Assembly: GCA_023436075.1 (NCBI GenBank)
Contig: JAEZKS010000130.1
Location: 1-10,366 of the forward strand
DNA: 10,366 nt
Direction of reading: 5' to 3'
Source: Methanobacteriota archaeon
Lineage (GTDB): Archaea; Halobacteriota; Methanocellia; Methanocellales; Methanocellaceae
The notes beneath the pieces are model-generated. The model ran no database searches. It was not told where the DNA came from and saw nothing but the letters and a program-made list of their open reading frames with translations. This document shows positions 1-5,334 of this stretch, piece after piece (positions within the stretch are counted from its first letter, which is position 1; each line of letters starts with the position of its first letter). A program made the position numbers and the translations under genes.

Positions 1-22
1 TAAACATTTGATTTTATAAAGG

Positions 23-394
23 TTGTTAGTAATCCTCCGCAAGTTCCTGCTCTTCCTCTTGTTCACATCGGCCACCTTCGCCTCGATCGGCGTTCTCTTC
101 GGCCAGTGGTCGTCCAACATCGAGGACGTCGGCAACGTGATGAGCTATGTCTTGAGCCCATTGCTGTTCATCGGCGGCGTGTTCTTCGCCATCGACCTCA
201 TCCCGAGCAACGCTGTCCGAACGCTGTCGTATCTGGACCCGCTCACCTACGTGATCGATGGCTTCAGATATGCTATGATAGGGACCTTGCGCACCGATCC
301 ATACCTCTGCCTGATCGCGATTATCATCTCGTTCAGTGTCTGTTTCTACGCAGCGATCAAGCTGTTCGAGAGCGGGTACCATCTGAAAACATAA
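23..394 (+). pseudogene. ABC-2 type transporter permease, C-terminal half only (truncated)
   Basis: The translation (about 123 residues from a TTG at 23) matches the C-terminal half of ABC-2 type membrane permeases. A hydrophobic helix at about residues 5-28 is followed by a second membrane segment at about 40-62. The family-like stretch 'YLDPLTYVIDGFRYAMIG' comes next, then a last helix at about 95-116. Full permeases of this family have roughly 250 residues and about six helices, so the first half is missing. No ribosome-binding site fits the TTG. In-frame TAA lies at 17-19, and the other two forward frames have stops at 1-3 and 9-11, so no frame stays open to the left edge. The base composition also changes sharply at about position 28, from AT-rich to GC-rich. 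I read it as a 5'-truncated remnant. A frameshifted or misassembled intact gene is the alternative. No ATPase partner is visible. Confidence 0.62.
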
Positions 395-408
395 GTATAG
401 CAGTTGGC

Positions 409-421
409 GTACTTTTTGTAC
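409..421 (+). terminator. T-rich stretch after the permease remnant
   Basis: A T5 run at 413-417 sits between two GTAC tetramers (409-412 and 418-421), 15 bases after the permease stop. Archaeal termination often needs little more than a T run, so this may end permease transcription. The signal is weak. Confidence 0.25.
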
Positions 422-435
422 AGGCTGAGAAGACA

Positions 436-544
436 TTCAACACAGAGTACACAGAGTACACAATGTCCTTTTAAACAGGCGTACACCTGCCGCGTTTATA
501 TAAAACTTCGTGTACTTCGTGTACTCTGTGAACTCTGTGTTAAA
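436..544. repeat. Inverted repeat with 9-base-period arms
   Basis: The left arm at 436-462 consists of tandem copies of CACAGAGTA, with a period of 9 bases. The right arm at 518-544 is its reverse complement at 24 of 27 positions, by my hand alignment. The arms enclose a 55-base spacer that contains a smaller CAGG...CCTG hairpin (about 476-489). The element lies in the gene-poor spacer between the permease remnant and the B-box gene. Reading frames through the arms give only periodic STQSTQ- or TEYTEY-type peptides and should not be taken as proteins. It resembles dispersed intergenic palindromic repeats seen in many prokaryotic genomes, but copy number cannot be judged from one window. Confidence 0.75.
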
Positions 545-626
545 TACCTTATAGCCCGTGCAAAAAGTAAAACGAAAGACTATACACTATAGGCAAGGAC
601 ACGACAGGCATCAGGAAAATTTTATG

Positions 627-667
627 AAAAAAGAAAGGGCAACCGGGATGCCATGGCCATGGTGTCC
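627..667 (-). terminator. Possible terminator of the B-box gene
   Basis: On the minus strand the palindrome at 646-667 is followed, after 9 bases, by the T-rich run TTTCTTTTTT (627-636). Two of the eleven stem pairs become A-C mismatches in a minus-strand transcript, so the T run is the stronger part of the signal. The position, 30-70 bases past the B-box stop codon, fits. Confidence 0.4.
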
Positions 668-685
668 ATAGTGCCCGTTGTGCCC
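650..685 (-). repeat. Four degenerate 9-base units downstream of the B-box gene
   Basis: Read on the minus strand just after the B-box stop, the sequence breaks into four 9-base units: GGGCACAAC, GGGCACTAT, GGACACCAT and GGCCATGGC. The last two units lie inside a 22-base near-perfect palindrome (646-667) centred on CCATGGCCATGG. The unit is unrelated in sequence to the CACAGAGTA unit of the nearby inverted repeat but has the same period. Confidence 0.5.
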
Positions 686-696
686 CTATTGGGCTC

Positions 697-1170
697 TTAG
701 TCGAGCCAGTCCTTGATGTACTCGCCCCGGTTGATCCTCGTGGCAGTATCGTACGCATCGAATAGCTCGTAGACGTAAAGGATCAGCGGTAAGGCAAACA
801 CTGGCAGACAGCAGCAGATACCGACGATGGTCAAGCTGCCTACTACGTAAAGGGCCACCGCGATGACGCCGATGAGTGCATTCAATATCGTCAGCACGAT
901 GAACTTCTTGACCTGGCCGTTGTAGAGCTGTCCTAGGCTGAACAACAGGCTCCCGGTAATGATTCCGCCGACAAGGCCTATCAGCACGGCGACCAGCGGG
1001 TTCTTGCGATCTCGCTCGAGGTGGCTGCCAGTGTGGCCCGCTACGTTTAGGGCGCAGTCTTTGCAGAGCAGCCTGCCGTCGACAGTTTGTGCGCAATCCT
1101 GGCAGATCGGTTTGCCGCAGGACGTGCATGTGCCTACGGCATCAACATCGTTGTGAATATAGCATTTCAT
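697..1170 (-). CDS. B-box zinc-finger membrane protein (TM2-like)
   Basis: The predicted protein has 157 residues. An N-terminal B-box-type zinc finger is visible: C3 and H6, the pairs C15/C18, C23/C26 and C36/C39, then H46 and H50. After a charged linker (about 50-57) comes a hydrophobic half with about three membrane segments (roughly 58-80, 90-112 and 115-135). The turn 'GQLYNGQVKKF' at 80-90 and the ending 'ELFDAYDTATRIN' resemble TM2-like membrane domains. It is therefore likely a membrane protein with a cytosolic zinc finger that binds another protein. No enzyme motif is seen and the role is unknown. The ATG at 1170 is favoured because it starts directly at the first zinc ligands and a good TATA box lies about 60 bases upstream. 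It appears to be monocistronic. Confidence 0.85.
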   Translation of the reverse strand: MKCYIHNDVDAVGTCTSCGKPICQDCAQTVDGRLLCKDCALNVAGHTGSHLERDRKNPLVAVLIGLVGGIITGSLLFSLGQLYNGQVKKFIVLTILNALIGVIAVALYVVGSLTIVGICCCLPVFALPLILYVYELFDAYDTATRINRGEYIKDWLD

Positions 1171-1182
1171 TATTTCTCACGC

Positions 1183-1198
1183 CCGGCAAAGGTGCCGG
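1183..1198 (-). promoter_or_regulatory. Hairpin in the predicted leader of the B-box gene
   Basis: A perfect 6-base stem (CCGGCA/TGCCGG, arms 1183-1188 and 1193-1198) with a 4-base loop lies 13-28 bases before the B-box start codon. It falls within the leader predicted from the TATA box. It could affect translation, but no ligand or mechanism can be inferred. Confidence 0.35.
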
Positions 1199-1225
1199 CA
1201 AGACGCCCTAAATTCCGTTTCTTGC

Positions 1226-1233
1226 TTATAAAA
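1226..1233 (-). promoter_or_regulatory. TATA box of the B-box gene
   Basis: The minus strand reads ACTTTTATAAGC here, a strong match to the archaeal TATA box. Initiation about 27 bases downstream would fall near 1203 and give a leader of roughly 33 bases. Confidence 0.6.
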
Positions 1234-1255
1234 GTATTCCTTGCCAGGAGAGAAA

Positions 1256-2137
1256 TTAGCCGATGCGTCTCACGGCTGTCACCATGTTGGACAGTTTCTG
1301 GAACGCCACGTCTTTCTTTCGCATCCGCATGCCACAGTCCGGGTCGATCCACATGTTATTCTTGCCGATCTTCTCGATGCCCTGCCGGATGGTCTGTTCG
1401 ACCTTATCAGGGCTCTCTATCTCATCCGTCGCCGTGTCGAGCACCCCGAAGCCGATCGTCTTGTCGTGAGCCTCGATGAGTTCCCGGTCCATAGCCTCAA
1501 GGTTCTTCGACTTCGAGAACTCATGATCCAGCACCTTGACGTTGGCTTCCAGCAGCTTCTTGAAAATGGGCCTTATGTCGCCGCAGACATGCATGGCCGG
1601 CGTTTCGGCGGCCTTCGCCACTATGTTGACGGCCCGGATGCCGGTCTCCAGGTCGGCGCCGACACTGAAGAAAGGCTCGTCGATCTGGATAATTTCGGCC
1701 CCTGCGGCCGCCAGCGCCCGGACCTCGGCCGCCTGCGCATAGGCAAGGTCGAAGATCAGCTCCGGGTCGGAGTTCGACTTATAGGGCGAGCCCCGTCCGA
1801 TGATGGAAGATTTAGCCATGGTCGTAGGGCCGGTGACGATCCCTTTGACCTTCGCCTTAGAGATCTTGCGGGCGAACAGGTAGTCCTTGAGAGTCGCCGG
1901 GAGATCCGGGACATCGATGCGGTCTACGACCATGTAACGGCCGTCTTCCTTGCGATATCCAGGCATGTTCATGGCGAATATACCGACCATGTCCGCGCGT
2001 ACCTGGCCATCGGATACGATATCGACGCCCGCCCGAACCTGGTCTCTCACGGCTATCTCGATGGCATTCTGGACGTCGCCTTCGGACATGACGGCAATTC
2101 CAGTCGGATAGCTGCCCACGACTGTCGTGATCATCAT
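1256..2137 (-). CDS. Core MetE-type methionine synthase (folate-independent)
   Basis: This 293-residue protein matches only the catalytic C-terminal barrel of cobalamin-independent methionine synthase (MetE). It lacks the N-terminal half of the roughly 750-residue bacterial enzyme. It opens with 'MITTVVGSYP', typical of the family. The zinc and homocysteine-activating ligands are all present: H183 and C185 in 'MHVCGD', E206 in 'DHEFSK' and C268 in 'DPDCGM'. 'IDEP' (152-155) is the conserved barrel motif. Known archaeal core MetE enzymes transfer a methyl group from a methylcorrinoid, not methyl-folate, to homocysteine to make methionine. The corrinoid donor cannot be told from this window. 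Two ATGs stand in tandem (2137 and 2134) and either may start translation. There is no Shine-Dalgarno sequence. The gene is not in an obvious operon. Confidence 0.88.
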   Translation of the reverse strand: MMITTVVGSYPTGIAVMSEGDVQNAIEIAVRDQVRAGVDIVSDGQVRADMVGIFAMNMPGYRKEDGRYMVVDRIDVPDLPATLKDYLFARKISKAKVKGIVTGPTTMAKSSIIGRGSPYKSNSDPELIFDLAYAQAAEVRALAAAGAEIIQIDEPFFSVGADLETGIRAVNIVAKAAETPAMHVCGDIRPIFKKLLEANVKVLDHEFSKSKNLEAMDRELIEAHDKTIGFGVLDTATDEIESPDKVEQTIRQGIEKIGKNNMWIDPDCGMRMRKKDVAFQKLSNMVTAVRRIG

Positions 2138-2159
2138 TATATTTTTATATAAGCGGTCT

Positions 2160-2169
2160 CTACATATTT
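2160..2169 (-). promoter_or_regulatory. Possible TATA box of the metE-like gene (leaderless)
   Basis: The minus strand reads CTAAATATGT about 27 bases before the first ATG. No Shine-Dalgarno sequence precedes that ATG, so a leaderless transcript starting at or just before 2137 is plausible. A second AT-rich box, TTATATAA (2146-2153), lies too close to the ATG to use the annotated start. The assignment is tentative. Confidence 0.35.
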
Positions 2170-2189
2170 AGCTTCTGATTCAGTCAAGA

Positions 2190-2206
2190 ATGGCTAATCT
2201 GGCCAT
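2190..2206. promoter_or_regulatory. Small palindrome upstream of the metE-like promoter
   Basis: ATGGC and GCCAT form a perfect 5-base inverted repeat with a 7-base spacer, some 20 bases upstream of the proposed TATA box of the metE-like gene. An operator is possible, but an inverted repeat this short can arise by chance. Confidence 0.2.
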
Positions 2207-2212
2207 CACACG

Positions 2213-2239
2213 AAAAAAGCAGGCCGCATGTGCAGCCTG
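2213..2239 (-). terminator. Stem plus T-run terminator of the flavoprotein gene
   Basis: On the minus strand, CAGGCTGCA (2239-2231) pairs with TGCGGCCTG (2228-2220) apart from one G-U wobble. The stem is followed at once by a CTTTTTT run (2219-2213). It begins 8 bases after the flavoprotein stop codon. This is the clearest terminator in the window. Confidence 0.7.
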
Positions 2240-2246
2240 TCGAGGA

Positions 2247-2816
2247 TCATTTGCCGTGGATCTTCTTCAGGAGCCACGCCATGTTGGACGCGACGTTTCT
2301 CACGGTCTGCAGGCCCTCTTCGTCCTTTTTGACGTCTTCCAGCGCGCGGCCGTAGGCCACGTTCCAGTAGGTCGAGCCGGGCACGATCATCCCGTTGATG
2401 TAGAAGAAGTAGTTCAATTGCGCGAAGGTGAAGTTTGCCCCCGCACGGCGGGCCACTGCGATCGCCGCGCCGGCCTTGCGCTCCAGCGAGCGGCCGCGTT
2501 TCAGGGCACAATATCCGGCACGGTCCAGCAGAGCCATCGTGTGCGGCGTCGCCGAGCCGAAGTACACCGGGCTGCCGATGATGATGCCATCCGCCGCTTC
2601 CATCTTCTCGAAGATCTCCTGAAAGTCGTCCTCGATCTTGCACATCTTCAGCGCAGAACAGGCTTCACAGGCCTCGCATGGCGCCACATTTTTCTCACTG
2701 AGCTTGATCATCTCGACTTCGATGCCTTCCTTCTTCAGGGCGTTCAGCGCTTCGTTCACCAGATACTCGGTGTTCCCCTTCGGCCTGGGGCTGCCTACAA
2801 TGCCAATGACCTTCAT
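2247..2816 (-). CDS. Iron-sulfur flavoprotein (Isf family)
   Basis: The product has 189 residues from the ATG at 2816. The N-terminus 'MKVIGIVGSPRPKGNT' is the flavodoxin-like FMN phosphate-binding loop (residues 9-16). 'GSPVYFGSATPHT' (82-94) is the second FMN contact. Between them lies a compact C-X2-C-X2-C-X5-C cluster (C47, C50, C53, C59), the [4Fe-4S] motif that separates Isf proteins of methanogens from plain NADPH-dependent FMN reductases. Isf proteins are cytosolic electron-transfer flavoproteins, linked in Methanosarcina to ferredoxin oxidation and to oxygen or peroxide reduction. The ATG at 2816 is chosen over an in-frame ATG at 2882. It has a GGAG ribosome-binding site 5 bases upstream, the protein starts exactly at the family start, and the longer version would run through the TATA box. 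The gene stands alone, with its own promoter and terminator. Confidence 0.9.
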   Translation of the reverse strand: MKVIGIVGSPRPKGNTEYLVNEALNALKKEGIEVEMIKLSEKNVAPCEACEACSALKMCKIEDDFQEIFEKMEAADGIIIGSPVYFGSATPHTMALLDRAGYCALKRGRSLERKAGAAIAVARRAGANFTFAQLNYFFYINGMIVPGSTYWNVAYGRALEDVKKDEEGLQTVRNVASNMAWLLKKIHGK

Positions 2817-2822
2817 ATACAC

Positions 2823-2828
2823 TCCTCG
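2823..2828 (-). promoter_or_regulatory. Ribosome-binding site of the Isf gene
   Basis: GAGGAG on the minus strand lies about 5 bases upstream of the ATG at 2816. It settles the start in favour of the 189-residue product. Confidence 0.6.
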
Positions 2829-2858
2829 ATTATCGTATGAACGAATGGCTACCAGGGC

Positions 2859-2866
2859 ATATAAAA
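2859..2866 (-). promoter_or_regulatory. TATA box of the Isf gene
   Basis: The minus strand reads GGTTTTTATATGCC, a strong archaeal TATA box. Initiation about 27 bases downstream falls near 2836, giving a leader of about 20 bases that includes the ribosome-binding site. Confidence 0.65.
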
Positions 2867-2910
2867 ACCTTGCAGTATCCATGAGGTAAGTAAAGGCGGC
2901 CAGCGTCTAA

Positions 2911-3954
2911 TTACAACGTCACGACCTTGTCTTTCGCGATGCCCTGCCAGGCACGGACGAAGTCATCCGGGCTCGCACCGGGGAAGGTGTCGATGATACA
3001 GACATCACAGTCTTTGACCAGGTCGGCGAGTCGCCGGAAATCCGCATGATAAACATCGATGTCCACGGCGCCGGACGCTCTCGCGACCAGCGTGGGCTCG
3101 TCACCGACCATGGGCAGGCCGTCCGGGTCGGCGATCATTCGTAACTCGACGCCGAGCGTCTTCTTGTTGGCATCGATGTTGATCAAGATATTCTTCACCG
3201 CCGGCAGCCACGCATCGTTCAGGATGACTCGCTTCGCGCCGGACGCAGCGGCCAGCAGTCCAAGCGTGCCCGCGCTGGCCAGCCCGTCGACGACCGTCCG
3301 GCCCTCCAGCCCGCCGTCCAGGAACAGCCGCTCCATGACTTTGATCTTTGCGGAATTGTTTCGGCGGAACTCGACATGCATCTGGCTCTGATTACGATAG
3401 AAGGCCATATCGCCCAGCAGGCTGTTCACTATGTCAGCCCGCATGTCGCAGCCGGCAAGCAGCCGATACGTGTGAGGCTTCACGCGGACATCCATGATGC
3501 CAACGCTCTTCAGTGGCCCGCCCGTCCGCTTCAGGACGCCCTTGACCTCGGGCACCTCGGCAACGATCCTGCGTGCGGCGGCCTCGTCAATGTCGTCTAT
3601 CAGCAGGATGAGATGTTTCGGGCCCAGCCGGGGAGGCTCGAACAGCTCGAAGCCATATACGATGAGCGGTGAGCCCACGTCCTTCAGCGGCGCCCGGCCG
3701 TTCTTCAGGCCCCGGCTGATCAATATGCTCATGACGTGGCCCATTACGTAGTCGATGTGCCGCTTGTCGCATGCGGGGCATCTGCCGGCATCGCTGTCGA
3801 AGAAGATGCCGAGTCGGGAAAACGGCACGAGCTTGTCCAGCGGCTCCTGTGCCGCACACTCGTTGCAAGGAGCGTACATGTTCGCGGATTCGTCCATCAG
3901 GGCTTCAGCAGGCCTGATGCAGTCCGGGCTGCCGCACGTAGGGCAGTTCACCAT
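2911..3954 (-). CDS. Trm1-like SAM-dependent methyltransferase with N-terminal zinc-ribbon cysteines
   Basis: The protein has 347 residues from the ATG at 3954, or 367 from the ATG at 4014. The N-terminus carries cysteine pairs expected to bind zinc: 'CPTCGSPDC' (residues 4-12), 'CNEC' (30-33) and 'CPACDKRH' (59-66). The C-terminal part is a class I methyltransferase fold. SAM motif I is 'VVDGLASAGTLGLLAA' (221-236), followed by 'VILNDAW' (243-249). The catalytic-type motif is 'CIIDTFPG' (319-326), where tRNA m2,2G26 methyltransferase Trm1 has DPFG. An RNA methyltransferase related to Trm1 is the best reading; the substrate is unknown. The protein ends only about 20 residues after this motif, earlier than usual. 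I prefer 3954 because a TATA-like ATTAATATC is placed for leaderless initiation there and the product begins at the first zinc motif. Confidence 0.72.
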   Translation of the reverse strand: MVNCPTCGSPDCIRPAEALMDESANMYAPCNECAAQEPLDKLVPFSRLGIFFDSDAGRCPACDKRHIDYVMGHVMSILISRGLKNGRAPLKDVGSPLIVYGFELFEPPRLGPKHLILLIDDIDEAAARRIVAEVPEVKGVLKRTGGPLKSVGIMDVRVKPHTYRLLAGCDMRADIVNSLLGDMAFYRNQSQMHVEFRRNNSAKIKVMERLFLDGGLEGRTVVDGLASAGTLGLLAAASGAKRVILNDAWLPAVKNILINIDANKKTLGVELRMIADPDGLPMVGDEPTLVARASGAVDIDVYHADFRRLADLVKDCDVCIIDTFPGASPDDFVRAWQGIAKDKVVTL

Positions 3955-4055
3955 ACAGTCGATGTTTGGAGATGAAGATATTAATTGCTTCTGGTTCGCC
4001 TCGCTGGTGGACATCGAAAAATTTTTGCATGCTCGGCGCTATATGGCACCTTGAT
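3955..4055. promoter_or_regulatory. AT-rich divergent promoter region
   Basis: About 100 AT-rich bases lie between the divergent starts at 3954 (minus) and 4056 (plus). For the minus gene, ATTAATATC (about 3978-3986) is placed about 27 bases before the ATG. For the plus gene, the perfect palindrome AAAAATTTTT (4017-4026) could serve as TATA element, with initiation near 4048. If the methyltransferase instead starts at 4014, a CATATAG at about 4040-4046 would be its TATA box. Confidence 0.4.
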
Positions 4056-4625
4056 ATGACCGATGCGCTGATCATTTCGGACCGGGGCAACGTCTTCGAG
4101 GCGCTATTTACTGAAAACGGCATGAGCAGCATGCAGGTGGCGCCATCGGCGCTCGGCTCGCCGTACGTCCCGCCGGCGAAGCTGTTTATCGTGCCTTCCG
4201 GGTTTGCGGACCCTAAGTACTACAAAGGCATCTCGGCCGCTCTAGAAAGAAACGCGGAGAAGATCGAAGAGTTCGTTCGTAACGGGGGCGTCGTCCTTGC
4301 CTGCGGCGCGATGCTGGAGGACTACGACTACGACTGGCTGCCGGGAAAGCTGTCGTATCACATGAAGTTCAAGGAAGTCGACGTACGGCTGGTCAGCCCG
4401 GCGGACCCTGCGGCAACGTTTATGAAGCCGAGAAAGGTCGATTGTGACGGCTACTTCACCGCATGGGACGGCAACGTCATCATGGCACGCGAGGAAGACC
4501 GCCCGGTGCTCGTCAGCAAAAATATCGGAAAAGGATACGTCGTCGCGGCGGCGCTGCATCAGTGGCCGTCGCCGCAGTTCCTGCAGTGGGCCTGCGGGAG
4601 CGACCGGGAGCCTCTGCAGATATAG
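4056..4625 (+). CDS. Conserved hypothetical protein, glutamine-amidotransferase-like fold
   Basis: The product has 189 residues from the ATG at 4056. I do not recognise a named family, but the layout resembles class I glutamine amidotransferase-like (DJ-1/ThuA/BPL_N) domains. A strand-turn 'KLFIVPSGF' (42-50) is followed by a helix and then 'FVRNGGVVLACGAM' (73-86), where C83 sits in the position of a nucleophile elbow. The late stretch 'GKGYVVAAALHQWPS' (158-172) offers a possible catalytic H168. No signal peptide or membrane segment is visible. An in-frame TTG/ATG at 3966/3972 would extend it, but that version runs through the divergent promoter region and the methyltransferase 5' end, so I rejected it. 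It is divergent from the methyltransferase and 64 bases before the winged-helix gene. Activity is unknown. Confidence 0.65.
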   Translation: MTDALIISDRGNVFEALFTENGMSSMQVAPSALGSPYVPPAKLFIVPSGFADPKYYKGISAALERNAEKIEEFVRNGGVVLACGAMLEDYDYDWLPGKLSYHMKFKEVDVRLVSPADPAATFMKPRKVDCDGYFTAWDGNVIMAREEDRPVLVSKNIGKGYVVAAALHQWPSPQFLQWACGSDREPLQI

Positions 4626-4636
4626 TAGTATACTAT
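4622..4636. promoter_or_regulatory. Palindrome upstream of the winged-helix gene (possible operator)
   Basis: ATAGTA and TACTAT form a perfect inverted repeat with a 3-base spacer. It overlaps the stop codon of the preceding gene and lies about 25 bases upstream of the TATA box of the winged-helix regulator. Its symmetry suits a dimeric winged-helix protein, so autoregulation is a reasonable guess. Confidence 0.35.
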
Positions 4637-4661
4637 TGTCCGGCGGCTGAAACGGCAAGAG

Positions 4662-4669
4662 CTTTATAA
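4662..4669 (+). promoter_or_regulatory. TATA box of the winged-helix gene (leaderless)
   Basis: CTTTATAA is centred about 25 bases before the ATG at 4690 and no Shine-Dalgarno sequence precedes the ATG. This is the spacing expected for a leaderless archaeal transcript. Confidence 0.6.
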
Positions 4670-4689
4670 CGTTGTAGATAATTTACTGT

Positions 4690-5262
4690 ATGTCAGAGGG
4701 TGGGACCATCCCGGATGATCGAAAGAACCTCAAGCAACTGTTTATGCAGGGCAAGCCTTGCTCCATACTTCTGGCCATCCCCCGCAACGAGAAACCTTAC
4801 GTTTCTATCCTGATGAAGGAAGCGGACACCACTTTCGCCCACGCGACGAACATCCTCTCGGATTTCGAGGCGTACGGGCTGGTCGAGTTCGTCAGCGAGG
4901 GCCGGATGAAGTACGTCCGGCTGACCAGGCGGGGCGGCGAAGTGCTGAAATCGCTTCAGTCGCTGGATAGCGCGCTCGGCGGCGGAAGCCTGCTCAAGGA
5001 TCTGAAGCGCCTGGAGCTGCGTGTCAACCGCATCGAAGGGCGGCTCAAGGCCGAAGGCATTGCCGCCAGGACCGCGAAACGGACGGCAAAGTCGCTCGAC
5101 GAGATCGCAACCATGACCGTCACCATCGAGGGCGAAGCCGCACTGTTCGGCAACGATCACCTCGACTACGAGATCAAGGTGATGAAGGAGCGGCTCGATT
5201 ACCTGAAGACGAAGCTGCCGGCGAGCGAAAATGCCATGCCTGAAGGGCCCGTCTCAGAATAG
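4690..5262 (+). CDS. Winged-helix DNA-binding protein (MarR/ArsR-like)
   Basis: The product has 190 residues. The N-terminal half (about 15-92) is a winged helix-turn-helix: 'CSILLAI...PYVSILMKEADTTFAHATNILSDFEAYGLVEF' gives the helices, and 'SEGRMKYVRLTRRG' (69-82) is a classic beta wing followed by the last helix. A glycine-rich turn (97-99) leads to a charged amphipathic helix (101-123) and a second helical part (about 155-176) that may mediate dimerisation. The end is acidic and flexible. It is probably a cytosolic transcription factor; no metal site is evident. It lies 72 bases upstream of mre11 on the same strand, so it may be co-transcribed with the repair operon or may regulate it, but mre11 also has a candidate promoter of its own. 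The target is unknown. Confidence 0.78.
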   Translation: MSEGGTIPDDRKNLKQLFMQGKPCSILLAIPRNEKPYVSILMKEADTTFAHATNILSDFEAYGLVEFVSEGRMKYVRLTRRGGEVLKSLQSLDSALGGGSLLKDLKRLELRVNRIEGRLKAEGIAARTAKRTAKSLDEIATMTVTIEGEAALFGNDHLDYEIKVMKERLDYLKTKLPASENAMPEGPVSE

Positions 5263-5286
5263 TTTCACGGTACATTTACCTCAGGG

Positions 5287-5294
5287 TTAATATT
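5287..5294 (+). promoter_or_regulatory. Possible TATA box of the mre11-rad50-nurA operon
   Basis: TTAATATT lies in the 72-base gap before mre11. Initiation about 27 bases downstream falls near 5317 and would leave a short leader of about 18 bases containing the AGAGGA ribosome-binding site (5324-5329), 5 bases before the ATG. Confidence 0.45.
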
Positions 5295-5334
5295 CGCCTG
5301 CACATCAAGATCGTTCGATAACAAGAGGACGCCC

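Larger units (their letters stand above)
395..696. other. Gene-poor spacer with repeats
   Basis: About 300 bases separate the permease remnant from the stop of the B-box gene. The spacer holds a T-rich stretch, the inverted repeat at 436-544, and a second 9-base-period array near 650-685 next to an A/T-rich run. Between about 545 and 625 I see nothing recognisable. No open frame here has a ribosome-binding site or protein-like composition. Confidence 0.7.

Noticed and set aside
436..544. Possible CRISPR array
   Set aside because: The units are 9 bases, contiguous and in inverted orientation. There are no spacers of uniform length and no cas genes.
404..592. Small plus-strand open frame with STQSTQ-type peptide
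   Set aside because: The peptide is just the translation of the 9-base inverted repeat. There is no ribosome-binding site.
1241..2152. Plus-strand open frame of about 300 codons
   Set aside because: It lies exactly antisense to the MetE-like gene, whose catalytic residues are all intact. The antisense translation is rich in Arg, His and Asp and has no recognisable motif.
3966..4055. Longer N-terminus of the amidotransferase-like protein (TTG at 3966 or ATG at 3972, 'MKILIASGSPRW')
   Set aside because: It looks superficially like a flavodoxin start, but the segment is AT-rich, holds candidate divergent promoters and overlaps the possible 5' end of the methyltransferase. No FMN-binding protein follows.
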